Of a stretch of DNA of 35,862 nucleotides, positions 17,034 through 24,855 are shown piece by piece. Under the pieces are notes generated by a model. It saw nothing but the letters and a program-made list of their open reading frames with translations, did no database searches and had not been told where the DNA came from. Numbering within the stretch: the stretch's first letter is position 1; the number at the start of each line of letters is the position of its first letter. Source of the DNA: an uncultured Clostridium sp. (GTDB lineage: Bacteria > Bacillota > Clostridia > Lachnospirales > Lachnospiraceae); assembly GCA_946498245.1 (NCBI GenBank), contig CAMMNN010000035.1:1-35862 (forward strand), written 5' to 3'. The translations under genes were made by a program, and so were the position numbers.

Positions 17034-17067
17034 GGCGTCAGGACACAATATCGGGAGGTTTGGACGG

Positions 17068-17790
17068 TTGAATAAGACACCGATTATCCAGGTAAAGAAT
17101 TTATATAAGATTTACTGTGTGGGAGAAACAAGGGTCCGCGCTTTAAACGGTGTGGACTTTGAAATTTATAAAGGGGAGTTCTGCGCCATTGTGGGAACGT
17201 CCGGTTCCGGAAAGTCTACTCTTTTAAATATGCTGGCAGGTCTGGAAAAGCCCACAAAGGGCGAGATCGTCATTGGGGGAGAGCATATCGAAAAGCTGTC
17301 GGAAAAAGAACTGGTTGCCTTCCGGCGGGAACGGGTCGGGTTTATTTTCCAGGCCTATAATCTGTTAAACACCATGAATGCCCTGGAAAACGTGGCCATG
17401 CCCCTGACGTTCCGGGGGGTGGCAAAAAAGGAACGGCTGGCCAGGGCCCAGAAATATTTAAATCTGGTAGGAGTCGGGGAGCAGGCCCGGCATATGCCCA
17501 ACCAAATGTCCGGAGGCCAGCAGCAGAGAGTGGGAATCGCCAGGGCTCTGGTGGTTAATCCTCAGATTATTTTTGCGGACGAGCCTACGGGAAACCTGGA
17601 TTCCCATACTACCATGGACGTTATGAAGCTGATGCAGAATATTGTCCGGAAGAGAAAGCAAACCCTGGTTATGGTAACCCATGACAATAATCTGGCTTCC
17701 TATGCGGATCGCCAGATACGGATTATAGACGGAAAGATAGTGGAAATTGTGATAAATACGCCGCAGGAGACAGCGGCCCTGGAGGACTGA
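17068..17790 (+). CDS. MacB/LolD-type ABC transporter ATP-binding protein
   Basis: A 240-residue ATPase with Walker A GTSGSGKST, Q-loop FIFQAYNLL, signature MSGGQQQRVGIARAL, Walker B IIFADEPTGNLDS and H-loop VTHD. This GNLDS-containing signature and the partner FtsX permease place it in the MacB/LolD/YknY class, which powers export or extrusion mechanics and does not import solutes. TTG 17068 is chosen because GGGAGG (17053-17058) lies 9 nt upstream; an in-frame ATG at 17032 overlaps the promoter -10 and cannot be the start of this transcript. It lies 4 bp before the exported partner. Confidence 0.9.
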   Translation: MNKTPIIQVKNLYKIYCVGETRVRALNGVDFEIYKGEFCAIVGTSGSGKSTLLNMLAGLEKPTKGEIVIGGEHIEKLSEKELVAFRRERVGFIFQAYNLLNTMNALENVAMPLTFRGVAKKERLARAQKYLNLVGVGEQARHMPNQMSGGQQQRVGIARALVVNPQIIFADEPTGNLDSHTTMDVMKLMQNIVRKRKQTLVMVTHDNNLASYADRQIRIIDGKIVEIVINTPQETAALED

Positions 17791-17794
17791 GGAG

Positions 17795-19666
17795 ATGAAA
17801 AAGAACAAACTGATTGCAGTGATTTTGCTGGTGATGGCAGTTATGATTTCTGCCCCTGCCACGGCTCTGGCCGGATATATGGATGTGGGAAGCAACCAGT
17901 TTTTGGTAGCCAAAAAGGTTCCCGAGGGAAAAGTCGGGAAATCCCTGAGCATTCCTGTTACCATCAATGCCGGAGCCGAGGACATGGACGGAGTGTGGGT
18001 GGGCCTCTGCTCGGATATTTTTGAATTTAACCAGATCATGTCAGACGAGTATAACGGGGATTACACCATCAGCAACTACCCCTTTGAAGTGACTCAGGAT
18101 ACCTTTAAGCCCAAGAGGTTGGGAAGCATCAGCCATGGAAAGACCAAAAGCACCAGTCTTTCCGTGACCATTCGGAAGGATCTGGAAGCAGGCTATTATT
18201 CCATTCCCATTGCCATTTACATAGACTGTGAGGAAGAGCCGGACACGGATCAGTATTGGGCCAAGGAGTATATTAATATCTACGTAAGCCAGCCTACGGG
18301 AACCACAGAGTCGGAAGAAGAGGAGGAGGGCATCCAGTTTGTTCTGGGCGAAGGCCAGCCCACCCCTTACGGCACCTATCCCAATGTTATGGAATACGGC
18401 ATTAATATGCGAAACAGCAGCGAACTGAAAGCCTATGACGTAACCGTCAGCATGGTTCTGGACGCTGACAGCACCAAATTTCCTTTTAATATTAATGACG
18501 GGAATTACGACCGCCATTATGATGTCATTGAGGCAGGACAAACGGTCAGCGTTCCCTACAGCATGGCCATCCGGGCGGACAGCTATTCCGGATTCTACCC
18601 CATACAATACAAGATTTCTTACCGGGAATCCGAGGGCGGTCCCTTAAAAAGCGCGGAAGAAACCATGTATGTCCAGATTGTCAGCAAGAGCAAGGAGGAC
18701 TCCCTGGGAGACTTTAACGCCAACGACCGTACCAGGGCCAGGATTATCGTAGACGGCTATGAGACAGTGCCGGAGGAAATCTATGCGGGAGATACTTTTG
18801 AACTGATTCTTCGTATGAAAAACGCTTCCTCCAATGTTCCGGCCAGCAATATCCTGTTTACCCTGGAATCGGAAAAAGTATCGGAGAGCGCCGTATTTAC
18901 AACGGAAGACGGATCCAATTCCGTGGTGGTAAATTCCCTGGGAGCAGGGGCTACTACAGAGATCCGGATGAAATTCCAAAGTTCCGGAGGCGTGGATCCC
19001 AGATCCTATTCCATTACCATTAAAGAAAAATACGACAGTCCGGAATTTAAAAATGCCGAGGAAAGCGTAACGGTAGACATCCCTGTAAAACAGGAAGCGC
19101 GGTTAAGCACCAGCACCATAGACGTTATGCCAGCCAGCATTACCATAGGCGGAGAGACTAACGTAATGTTCGGCATCAATAATACGGGGAAAGTCCAGCT
19201 TTATAATGTTACGGCAAAGTTTGAGGCGGATTCCATCCAGACGGAAGAAACCTATGTGGGAAACATTAAACCGGGAGAAACGGGCAATGTAGATACTATG
19301 CTTACAGGTGTGGCAGCCACTATGGACGAGGGAAAAATCCCCATTTCCATTTCCTATGAAGACGAAAACGGCAATGTCAGCACTGTAGAGAAAGAGCTGT
19401 CCCTTTTTGTAACGGAACCCCTTCCGGATGATTTCTCCTGGGATATGGAAGCCGGCAATATGGATGATCTGGAAATGGAAGGCGGAAATTCCCTAAAGAG
19501 CCGGTTCCTGGCCCTGTCGCTGCCGGTTCGGGCTGCCATAGTAGTTGGAGTCTGCGTTCTGGCTATAGTCATTGTGGTGATGATCCGGAAACTCGTAAAA
19601 GCTAGAAAAGATAAGAAGCAGAAGAAGGCGGAAGAAGAGGGGATAGACGAAGATGAAATTTTGTGA
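17795..19666 (+). CDS. exported, C-terminally anchored beta-rich protein of the ABC system
   Basis: A 623-residue protein with a Sec signal peptide (residues 1-27, ending ATALAG), a long extracellular part made of several beta-sandwich-like repeats, and a single membrane segment at about 580-597, followed by a Lys-rich then acidic cytoplasmic tail. The repeats (for example PASITIGGETNVMFGINNTGKVQLYN) resemble CARDB/COG1361-type modules. In the operon it stands where a MacA-type adaptor gene would in MacB systems, so it may be an extracellular adaptor of the transporter; that is inference. It overlaps the permease gene by 14 bp. Confidence 0.8.
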   Translation: MKKNKLIAVILLVMAVMISAPATALAGYMDVGSNQFLVAKKVPEGKVGKSLSIPVTINAGAEDMDGVWVGLCSDIFEFNQIMSDEYNGDYTISNYPFEVTQDTFKPKRLGSISHGKTKSTSLSVTIRKDLEAGYYSIPIAIYIDCEEEPDTDQYWAKEYINIYVSQPTGTTESEEEEEGIQFVLGEGQPTPYGTYPNVMEYGINMRNSSELKAYDVTVSMVLDADSTKFPFNINDGNYDRHYDVIEAGQTVSVPYSMAIRADSYSGFYPIQYKISYRESEGGPLKSAEETMYVQIVSKSKEDSLGDFNANDRTRARIIVDGYETVPEEIYAGDTFELILRMKNASSNVPASNILFTLESEKVSESAVFTTEDGSNSVVVNSLGAGATTEIRMKFQSSGGVDPRSYSITIKEKYDSPEFKNAEESVTVDIPVKQEARLSTSTIDVMPASITIGGETNVMFGINNTGKVQLYNVTAKFEADSIQTEETYVGNIKPGETGNVDTMLTGVAATMDEGKIPISISYEDENGNVSTVEKELSLFVTEPLPDDFSWDMEAGNMDDLEMEGGNSLKSRFLALSLPVRAAIVVGVCVLAIVIVVMIRKLVKARKDKKQKKAEEEGIDEDEIL

Positions 19667-21002
19667 CCTTCTGGTCATGAGCCTGAATAATCTGAGGCGG
19701 AGAAAGCTGAGGACAGCCCTGACGGTTTTAGGCGTAATTATTGGAACGGCGTCTATTATCGTTATGGTTTCTTTGGGAATTGGGCTGCAGGAACTGAATA
19801 TGGAATCCCTGTCTTCCTGGACCAGCCTGACGGAGATTACAGTGAGGCAGAACTATTCCGGCGATCCCAGCGTTTCAAATGAAGACAGTTTTATTACGGA
19901 CGACGTGGTAGAGAGGCTGTCAAAGCTGGATCACGTAGTATCCGTTTCTCCTATCCTGAGAACTTTCGTGATTATCCGTCAGGGAATTTATATCTGCGAG
20001 TATGCCAGTATAGAAGGAATCAGCAGAGATGCCCTTGAGAAAATCACTCTGGAAGAGGGAGGCCGCCTTCCGGATCCCAACGCCCAGCAGATGGAAATGG
20101 TATTCGGAAACATGGTGGTTCAGGACTTTATGAACAGCAAAACCAAGAAATATTATTATGAGACAGGGGAACTGGCAGACCTGGATATGAGCCAGCCATT
20201 CTTTGTCATTTTCGATCAAAACGCTTATTATCAATCCCTTTATCCAAGCGGGGATAGTGATGTGAAGCCGCCGAAGAAATATATGCTGAACGCAGTGGGC
20301 GTGGTAGCTGGAGGGACGAATAATTACAATTCCTACAGCTATTCTATCTATACAGATGTGGAGCAGCTAAAGACTCAGTTAAGAAAGGTTTTTAAAAAGA
20401 ATCCGATTCCCGGCCAGCCCACCAACAGCAAGGGAAAGCCTTACAGTTATTTTGTATATGACAGCGCTGAGGTGCAGGTAGATGACATGGAAAATGTAAA
20501 AGAAGTGCAGCAGATTATTAATGACATGGGATTTCAGGCCAGCAGCATGATCGAAGGCATTGAAAACCAGCAGCGGCAGGCAGGTATGATACAAGCCGTT
20601 TTAGGCGGAATCGGAGCCGTTTCCCTTTTCGTAGCCGCCATCGGCATTGCCAATACCATGATGATGTCCATCTATGAGAGAACGAAAGAGATCGGCGTTA
20701 TGAAGGTATTGGGATGCGATATGGGAAGTATCCGCAATATGTTCCTTATTGAGTCCGGTTTTATCGGATTGGCAGGAGGAGTTATTGGCATTGGACTAAG
20801 CTACGGGATTTCTTATCTTGTAAACCATATTGGCGGGATCTCTCAGGCTGTGTCCGGAATGGAAGGCGATATTTCCAGAATCCCCTTCTGGCTGGTGGGG
20901 CTGGCCATTGTCTTTGCAGTGGTCGTAGGCATGGGAGCCGGATTTATGCCGGCAATGCGGGCTATGAGGCTGAGTCCCCTGGCCGCTATCCGAAATGAGT
21001 AA
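19653..21002 (+). CDS. MacB/FtsX-type ABC transporter permease
   Basis: A 449-residue permease with the four-helix MacB/FtsX topology: one N-terminal segment (LRTALTVLGVIIGTASIIVMVSLG), a large extracytoplasmic MacB-core-like domain of about 250 residues, then three C-terminal helices including the conserved IGIANTMMMSIYERTKEIGVMKVLG coupling region. The final RAMRLSPLAAIRNE is the usual C-terminal ending. It is translationally coupled to the exported protein (14-bp overlap). Together with the ATPase it forms one three-gene operon. The substrate is unknown; antimicrobial peptides or lipoproteins are typical for the class. Confidence 0.9.
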   Translation: MKFCDLLVMSLNNLRRRKLRTALTVLGVIIGTASIIVMVSLGIGLQELNMESLSSWTSLTEITVRQNYSGDPSVSNEDSFITDDVVERLSKLDHVVSVSPILRTFVIIRQGIYICEYASIEGISRDALEKITLEEGGRLPDPNAQQMEMVFGNMVVQDFMNSKTKKYYYETGELADLDMSQPFFVIFDQNAYYQSLYPSGDSDVKPPKKYMLNAVGVVAGGTNNYNSYSYSIYTDVEQLKTQLRKVFKKNPIPGQPTNSKGKPYSYFVYDSAEVQVDDMENVKEVQQIINDMGFQASSMIEGIENQQRQAGMIQAVLGGIGAVSLFVAAIGIANTMMMSIYERTKEIGVMKVLGCDMGSIRNMFLIESGFIGLAGGVIGIGLSYGISYLVNHIGGISQAVSGMEGDISRIPFWLVGLAIVFAVVVGMGAGFMPAMRAMRLSPLAAIRNE

Positions 21003-21009
21003 AAAGAAC

Positions 21010-21038
21010 TTGCAACTTAGTCCCGGATCCGTTATGAT
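21010..21038 (+). promoter_or_regulatory. promoter of the purO-purH transcript
   Basis: TTGCAA (21010-21015), 17-bp spacer, TATGAT (21033-21038). Transcription would start near 21045, exactly at the beginning of the riboswitch. Confidence 0.75.
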
Positions 21039-21045
21039 AGTAAAA

Positions 21046-21117
21046 GAACGTGTAACTGGCGGAAAAAAGTGGGAAAACCACAGGGAGCACGTTTCATATG
21101 TAGCCGACCGCCTGGGC
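21046..21117 (+). promoter_or_regulatory. ZTP riboswitch aptamer (pfl motif)
   Basis: The conserved pfl pieces are in order: ACGTG (21048-21052) pairing with CACGT (21088-21092), the TAACTGGCGG segment, GTGGGAAAACCAC hairpin, AGGGAGCACGT, and the 3' domain GCCGACCGCCTGGGC (21103-21117). The motif senses ZTP/ZMP, which accumulate when 10-formyl-THF limits AICAR transformylation. It stands upstream of the two genes that consume ZMP, which fits. The terminator that follows shares the CCTGGGC strand with the aptamer, so ligand binding should allow read-through. Confidence 0.92.
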
Positions 21118-21150
21118 GTCTCTCTTTGAGATGCCCAGGTTTTTGTTTTT
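21111..21150 (+). terminator. riboswitch-controlled terminator
   Basis: CCTGGGC (21111-21117) pairs with GCCCAGG (21133-21139), with an inner TCTC/GAGA stem, followed by TTTTTGTTTTTT. The 5' arm is also the 3' strand of the ZTP aptamer, giving mutually exclusive folds. Confidence 0.88.
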
Positions 21151-21201
21151 TATAAGAAATTTTTCTGAATTTCCTATAGAACAAAAAGCCTTCCAGGCGG
21201 A
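21151..21201. repeat. dispersed palindromic intergenic repeat, copy 2
   Basis: Aligns gap-free to 771-820 at about 42 of 50 positions, including an identical CTGAATTTCCTATAGA core and the AAAAGCC tail. The left arm is degenerate (TATAAGAAAT) and so the hairpin is weaker than in copy 1. It again starts at the T tract of a terminator and is transcribed in the purO leader. Confidence 0.6.
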
Positions 21202-21246
21202 GGCACAAAAACACTTGAAAAAATGGATTACAGGAGGAAGAGGTTT

Positions 21247-21963
21247 ATGGAGATGCGTTCATTGGCAAAGGAGCTGAAGGACAATTCCTATCCCGGAAGA
21301 GGGATTGTGATTGGAAAGACACCGGACGGAAAGAAAGCCGCCGCTGTTTACTTTATTATGGGCCGCAGCGAAAACAGCCGGAACCGGATTTTTGTTGAGG
21401 AAGGAGAGGGGATCCGCACTCAGGCCTTTGATGAATCAAAGCTTACGGATCCCAGCCTGATTATTTATGCGCCGGTTCGGGTTTTGGGAAATAAAACCAT
21501 TGTTACAAACGGCGACCAGACAGACACGATTTACGAAGGGATGGATCGCCAGCTTACTTTTGAACAGTCTCTCAGATGCCGGGAATTTGAGCCGGACGGG
21601 CCTAATTATACTCCCCGTATTTCCGGAATTATACATATTGAAAAGGGAAGCTGCAATTACGCTATGTCCATCTTAAAAAGCAGCGATGGAAACCCGGAAT
21701 CCTGCGGCCGCTATACTTTTGCTTACGAAAATCCTTTGGCGGGAGAGGGACGGTTCATCCACACATATATGCATGACGGAAATCCTCTTCCCAGCTTTGA
21801 AGGGGAACCGAAACGGGTGGAAATCTTAGACGACATAGACGCTATGGCCGATCTGGTCTGGTCTAATTTGAATCAGGAAAACAAGGTTTCTCTCTTTGTA
21901 CGCTATATTGATATTGCGACAGGAGAGTATGAAACCAGAATTATCAATAAACATCAGTCATAA
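21247..21963 (+). CDS. purO: IMP cyclohydrolase, PurO-type
   Basis: A 238-residue protein of the IMP cyclohydrolase family (PurO fold) first known from archaea; it closes the ring of FAICAR to give IMP. Family marks are the N-terminal NSYPGRGIVIG, the YFIMGRSENSRNR signature and the central NYTPRISG segment. ATG 21247 is chosen because AGGAGG at 21232-21237 lies 9 nt upstream; the upstream in-frame ATG 21223 lies before that site. It is paired with the transformylase 15 bp downstream under the ZTP riboswitch, so together they replace bifunctional PurH. Confidence 0.88.
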   Translation: MEMRSLAKELKDNSYPGRGIVIGKTPDGKKAAAVYFIMGRSENSRNRIFVEEGEGIRTQAFDESKLTDPSLIIYAPVRVLGNKTIVTNGDQTDTIYEGMDRQLTFEQSLRCREFEPDGPNYTPRISGIIHIEKGSCNYAMSILKSSDGNPESCGRYTFAYENPLAGEGRFIHTYMHDGNPLPSFEGEPKRVEILDDIDAMADLVWSNLNQENKVSLFVRYIDIATGEYETRIINKHQS

Positions 21964-21978
21964 AAAGGAGATGCGGAT

Positions 21979-23157
21979 ATGAACGAATTACAGTTAAAGT
22001 ACGGCTGCAACCCCAATCAGAAGCCTTCCCGGATTTTTATGGAAGAGGGGAAGGATTTGCCTGTCACGATTCTCTGCGGCAAGCCGGGGTATATTAACTT
22101 TTTAGACGCTTTAAACGGCTGGCAGCTTGTAAAGGAATTAAAAGAGGCTACGGGACTGCCCGCAGCGGCGTCCTTTAAACACGTATCTCCTGCCGGAGCG
22201 GCAGTAGGTCTGCCTTTAACGGAAACCCTGGCCAAAATTTACTGGGTGGACGATATGGGAGAGCTGTCGCCCTTAGCCTGCGCTTACGCCAGAGCCAGAG
22301 GGGCTGACAGAATGTCTTCTTTCGGAGATTTTATTTCCCTCTCTGACGTCTGCGACGAGGATACGGCCCGCATTATTAAGAGAGAGGTTTCCGACGGCGT
22401 TATTGCTCCGGGATATACGCCGGAAGCTTTGGAAATCCTGAAATCCAAAAAGAACGGCAATTACAACGTAATCCAGATCGATCCTGCCTATGTCCCGGAT
22501 CCCATTGAGCGGAAACAGGTTTTCGGAGTGGTTTTTGAGCAGGGACGGAATGAACTGGCTATAAATCAGGAGCTTTTATCCAATGTGGTAACGGAAAACA
22601 AGGAGATCCCCAAAGAAGCCCAGATTGACCTGATGATTTCCCTTATTACCCTGAAATACACCCAGTCCAACTCTGTCTGCTACGCCAAAGGTGGTCAGGC
22701 CATTGGCATCGGAGCCGGCCAGCAGTCCAGAGTACATTGTACCAGACTGGCGGGGCAGAAAGCTGACAACTGGTTTCTCCGGCAGGCCCCCCAGGTATTG
22801 AACCTGCAGTTTGTAGACGGGATCCGCCGTGCAGACAGAGACAATGCCATTGACGTGTACATTGGCGAAGAGTATATGGACGTACTGGCTGACGGGCGTT
22901 GGGAAGCCGTATTTAAAGTGAAGCCACCGGTATTTACCAGAGAGGAAAAGAGAGCATGGCTGGATCAGATGCAGGACGTATCCCTGGGCTCTGACGCTTT
23001 CTTCCCCTTTGGAGACAATATTGACCGGGCCTATAAAAGCGGCGTAAAATATGTGGCCCAGCCGGGAGGATCCGTAAGGGACGACAATGTCATTGAAACC
23101 TGCAATAAGTACGGTATGGCCATGGCCTTTACAGGAATCCGCTTGTTCCACCATTAA
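21979..23157 (+). CDS. purH: stand-alone AICAR transformylase (PurH-like)
   Basis: A 392-residue protein matching only the AICAR transformylase part of PurH: it formylates AICAR with 10-formyl-THF to FAICAR. Conserved segments are LKYGCNPNQKPS at the N terminus, SFKHVSPAGAAVG with the catalytic Lys-His pair, the KYTQSNSVCYAKGGQAIGIGAGQQSRVHC block and the C-terminal GGSVRDDNVIETCNKYGMAMAFTG. The N-terminal IMP cyclohydrolase domain of classical PurH (about 200 residues) is missing and its work is done by the preceding purO gene. AAAGGAG lies upstream. It is the last gene before a terminator. Confidence 0.92.
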   Translation: MNELQLKYGCNPNQKPSRIFMEEGKDLPVTILCGKPGYINFLDALNGWQLVKELKEATGLPAAASFKHVSPAGAAVGLPLTETLAKIYWVDDMGELSPLACAYARARGADRMSSFGDFISLSDVCDEDTARIIKREVSDGVIAPGYTPEALEILKSKKNGNYNVIQIDPAYVPDPIERKQVFGVVFEQGRNELAINQELLSNVVTENKEIPKEAQIDLMISLITLKYTQSNSVCYAKGGQAIGIGAGQQSRVHCTRLAGQKADNWFLRQAPQVLNLQFVDGIRRADRDNAIDVYIGEEYMDVLADGRWEAVFKVKPPVFTREEKRAWLDQMQDVSLGSDAFFPFGDNIDRAYKSGVKYVAQPGGSVRDDNVIETCNKYGMAMAFTGIRLFHH

Positions 23158-23227
23158 AGATCCGAAAGGCACTGTAATGCAGTAAAACAGATGAGGGCTG
23201 CGGAAACAGGAATTTATTTTGATGCAA

Positions 23228-23262
23228 AAAAGAGCTTCGGAAAATCGAGGCTCTTTTCATTT
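23228..23262 (+). terminator. terminator of purO-purH
   Basis: AAAGAGCTTCG (23229-23239) pairs with CGAGGCTCTTT (23246-23256) with one G-T pair, followed by TCATTTTT. Confidence 0.85.
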
Positions 23263-23271
23263 TTGGTAAAA

Positions 23272-23300
23272 GCACTATCAATTTGTCCTTTGCATAAATT
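23272..23300 (+). promoter_or_regulatory. possible sigma-E-type promoter of sigK
   Basis: CATAAATT (23293-23300) differs from the sigma-E -10 consensus CATACANT at one position. GCACTAT (23272-23278), 14 bp upstream, is a weak match to the -35 heptamer. No sigma-A promoter is visible in this gap. It is consistent with mother-cell expression of sigK but weak by itself. Confidence 0.4.
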
Positions 23301-23330
23301 AGGATTAATGAAGGTTAAAGGCGGTTTCCC

Positions 23331-23597
23331 TTGAAGACATTTCCAAAACCACTGACTGCAGCGGAAGAGAAAGAGTGTCTGGAACGCGTAAAGGCCGGGG
23401 ATCGGGCCGCCAGAGACATGCTCATTGAACGAAACATGCGTCTGGTTGCCCATGTGGTGAAAAAATATCAGGGAACGGACTACGACATGGACGATTTACT
23501 GTCGGTGGGGACAATCGGCTTAATCAAAGCAGTGAACACCTTTAAAATGGATCGGGGTTCCAGACTGGCCACATATGCAGTCAAATGTGTAGAAAAT
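23331..23597 (+). CDS. sigK: sigK, N-terminal part (interrupted by skin-like element)
   Basis: The first 89 codons of the late mother-cell sporulation sigma factor. TTG 23331 follows AAAGGCGG by about 6 nt. LTAAEEKECLERVKAGD, LIERNMRLVAHVVKKYQ, DMDDLLSVGTIGLIKAVNTF and RLATYAVKCVEN cover region 1.2 and most of region 2, ending where Bacillus SigK continues EILMHLRA. Past the junction at 23594-23598 the frame runs on to 23795 through antisense sequence of a kinase gene, giving a nonsense tail. There is no pro-sequence, as in C. difficile SigK. The remainder of the gene is at 33996-34367. Confidence 0.92.
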
Positions 23598-23628
23598 GCT
23601 ATCCTCTCACAGCAACTTTTTCGCAGGA
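23574..23628. other. attL of the skin-like element
   Basis: The core AAATG at 23594-23598 joins sigK coding DNA on the left to the element arm GCTATCCTCTCACAGC (23598-23613) on the right. That arm is the exact reverse complement of 33976-33991, with partial similarity extending to about 30 bp. By symmetry of the arms, the crossover dinucleotide would be AA at 23595-23596. Confidence 0.8.
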
Positions 23629-24855
23629 GGAGACTGTTTTTAACTCCACGAAGAACCGGTTTTCCCCTGCTGAGGACTCCACGCCGATTTTTCCGCGATG
23701 GCTTTCGGCAATGCTTTTGGCAATGGCAAGCCCCAGACCGTAGCCCTTTTTTCCGGTTCGGGACATATCGGAGCGGTAGAACCGGTCAAAAATAACCTTT
23801 CTTTGCTCCGCCGGGATTTCCTCCCCGGTACTGGTTACAGTGAGCCGGACTTTCCGGCTGCCGCATTTTCGCAGGAGAACCGCGGCCTTTCCGCCTTCCG
23901 GAGAGTATTTTTGAGCGTTGTCCAGCAAGATGCGGATAAGGCTGGAGAGCTCTTTTTCATCGCCCTTGACAAGAATATTTTCTTCAATATCGCTTTCCAG
24001 AAGCTTATGGGCCTGGTAAAATACGGCTTCAAAAGAGAGGACATTTTCTGTAGCCAGATCACTGAGACAGCAGATTTCCCGCACACGGGGCTTTCCGGCG
24101 GCTTCGTTTCTGGCCAGAGTCAGCATTTCTTCCACCAGCTTTTTCATCTCAGCCGCTTCTTGACAGATATTGGAAAGCCAGCGCCGGGAATCGCCGGAGG
24201 CCAGTCCCTTTTCCGAATCCTCCAAAAGCTGGGCGTTGGCCATAATAACCGTTAAAGGTGTTTTTAACTCGTGGGAGGCGTCAGCCACAAACTGCTTTTC
24301 CCGCCGAATGGACTGGCCAATAGGAGCAACGGCCCACTTAGAGAGAATGCAGCTTACGGCAAAAAGGGAGAGCCAGACGGCGACGCCGATAATGGCCAGG
24401 GCTTTCCATGTCCCCGAGGCGTAGGATTCTCCCAGACTGGTATCCACATAGGTAATCATGTAACCGCTTTCAAAGGGCCTCCGGGCATACTGCAAATGGT
24501 AGTCTTTTAAAAAGCCCCTATCGTCCGCAGCGGCCAGACTTGCAGCGGCCAGATAGCTCAAAACCTCGTTTTCCGGTTCCAGGCGGTACTGTCCGTCTAC
24601 CCGGAGAATGTCGGCTTCCTGGTTGGTTACCAGTATGAAATAGGGGATCCGTGTGCCAAAGGAAAGGGTGAAAAAATCCGGAATCGTTTCGGAATATGCG
24701 TGTTCCAGAAGCTGCTCATTGCTCTGGTGGATCCGGGATTTGGCGGCATAGCCTACAGCCAGAAACGCCAGTACAATGACAATGGTGACCATAACCATAT
24801 TGGAAGCTACAAATTTGATTCTCAGCCGTTTCAGCTCTTTCATGGCGTTTTTCAA
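23599..24855 (-). CDS. sensor histidine kinase of the element's first two-component system
   Basis: A 418-residue membrane kinase: a membrane segment at about 16-38, an extracytoplasmic domain of about 110 residues, a second membrane segment at about 152-172, a HisKA domain with phospho-acceptor His195 (ASHELKTPLTV), and an HATPase domain with N-box LLDNAQKYSPEG and G-boxes TGEEIP and GYGLGLAIAKS. It starts at TTG, overlapping the regulator stop by 4 bp; ATG 24843 is the alternative. The last five codons and the TAG stop lie inside the attL arm, so the gene ends at the base next to the recombination core. Confidence 0.9.
   Translation of the reverse strand: MKNAMKELKRLRIKFVASNMVMVTIVIVLAFLAVGYAAKSRIHQSNEQLLEHAYSETIPDFFTLSFGTRIPYFILVTNQEADILRVDGQYRLEPENEVLSYLAAASLAAADDRGFLKDYHLQYARRPFESGYMITYVDTSLGESYASGTWKALAIIGVAVWLSLFAVSCILSKWAVAPIGQSIRREKQFVADASHELKTPLTVIMANAQLLEDSEKGLASGDSRRWLSNICQEAAEMKKLVEEMLTLARNEAAGKPRVREICCLSDLATENVLSFEAVFYQAHKLLESDIEENILVKGDEKELSSLIRILLDNAQKYSPEGGKAAVLLRKCGSRKVRLTVTSTGEEIPAEQRKVIFDRFYRSDMSRTGKKGYGLGLAIAKSIAESHRGKIGVESSAGENRFFVELKTVSSCEKVAVRG

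Noticed and set aside
23598..23795. The continuation of the sigK N-terminal frame past the junction
   Set aside because: This sequence is the antisense of the kinase's ATPase domain; the basic, Phe-rich translation has no relation to a sigma factor. It is a by-product of the insertion.
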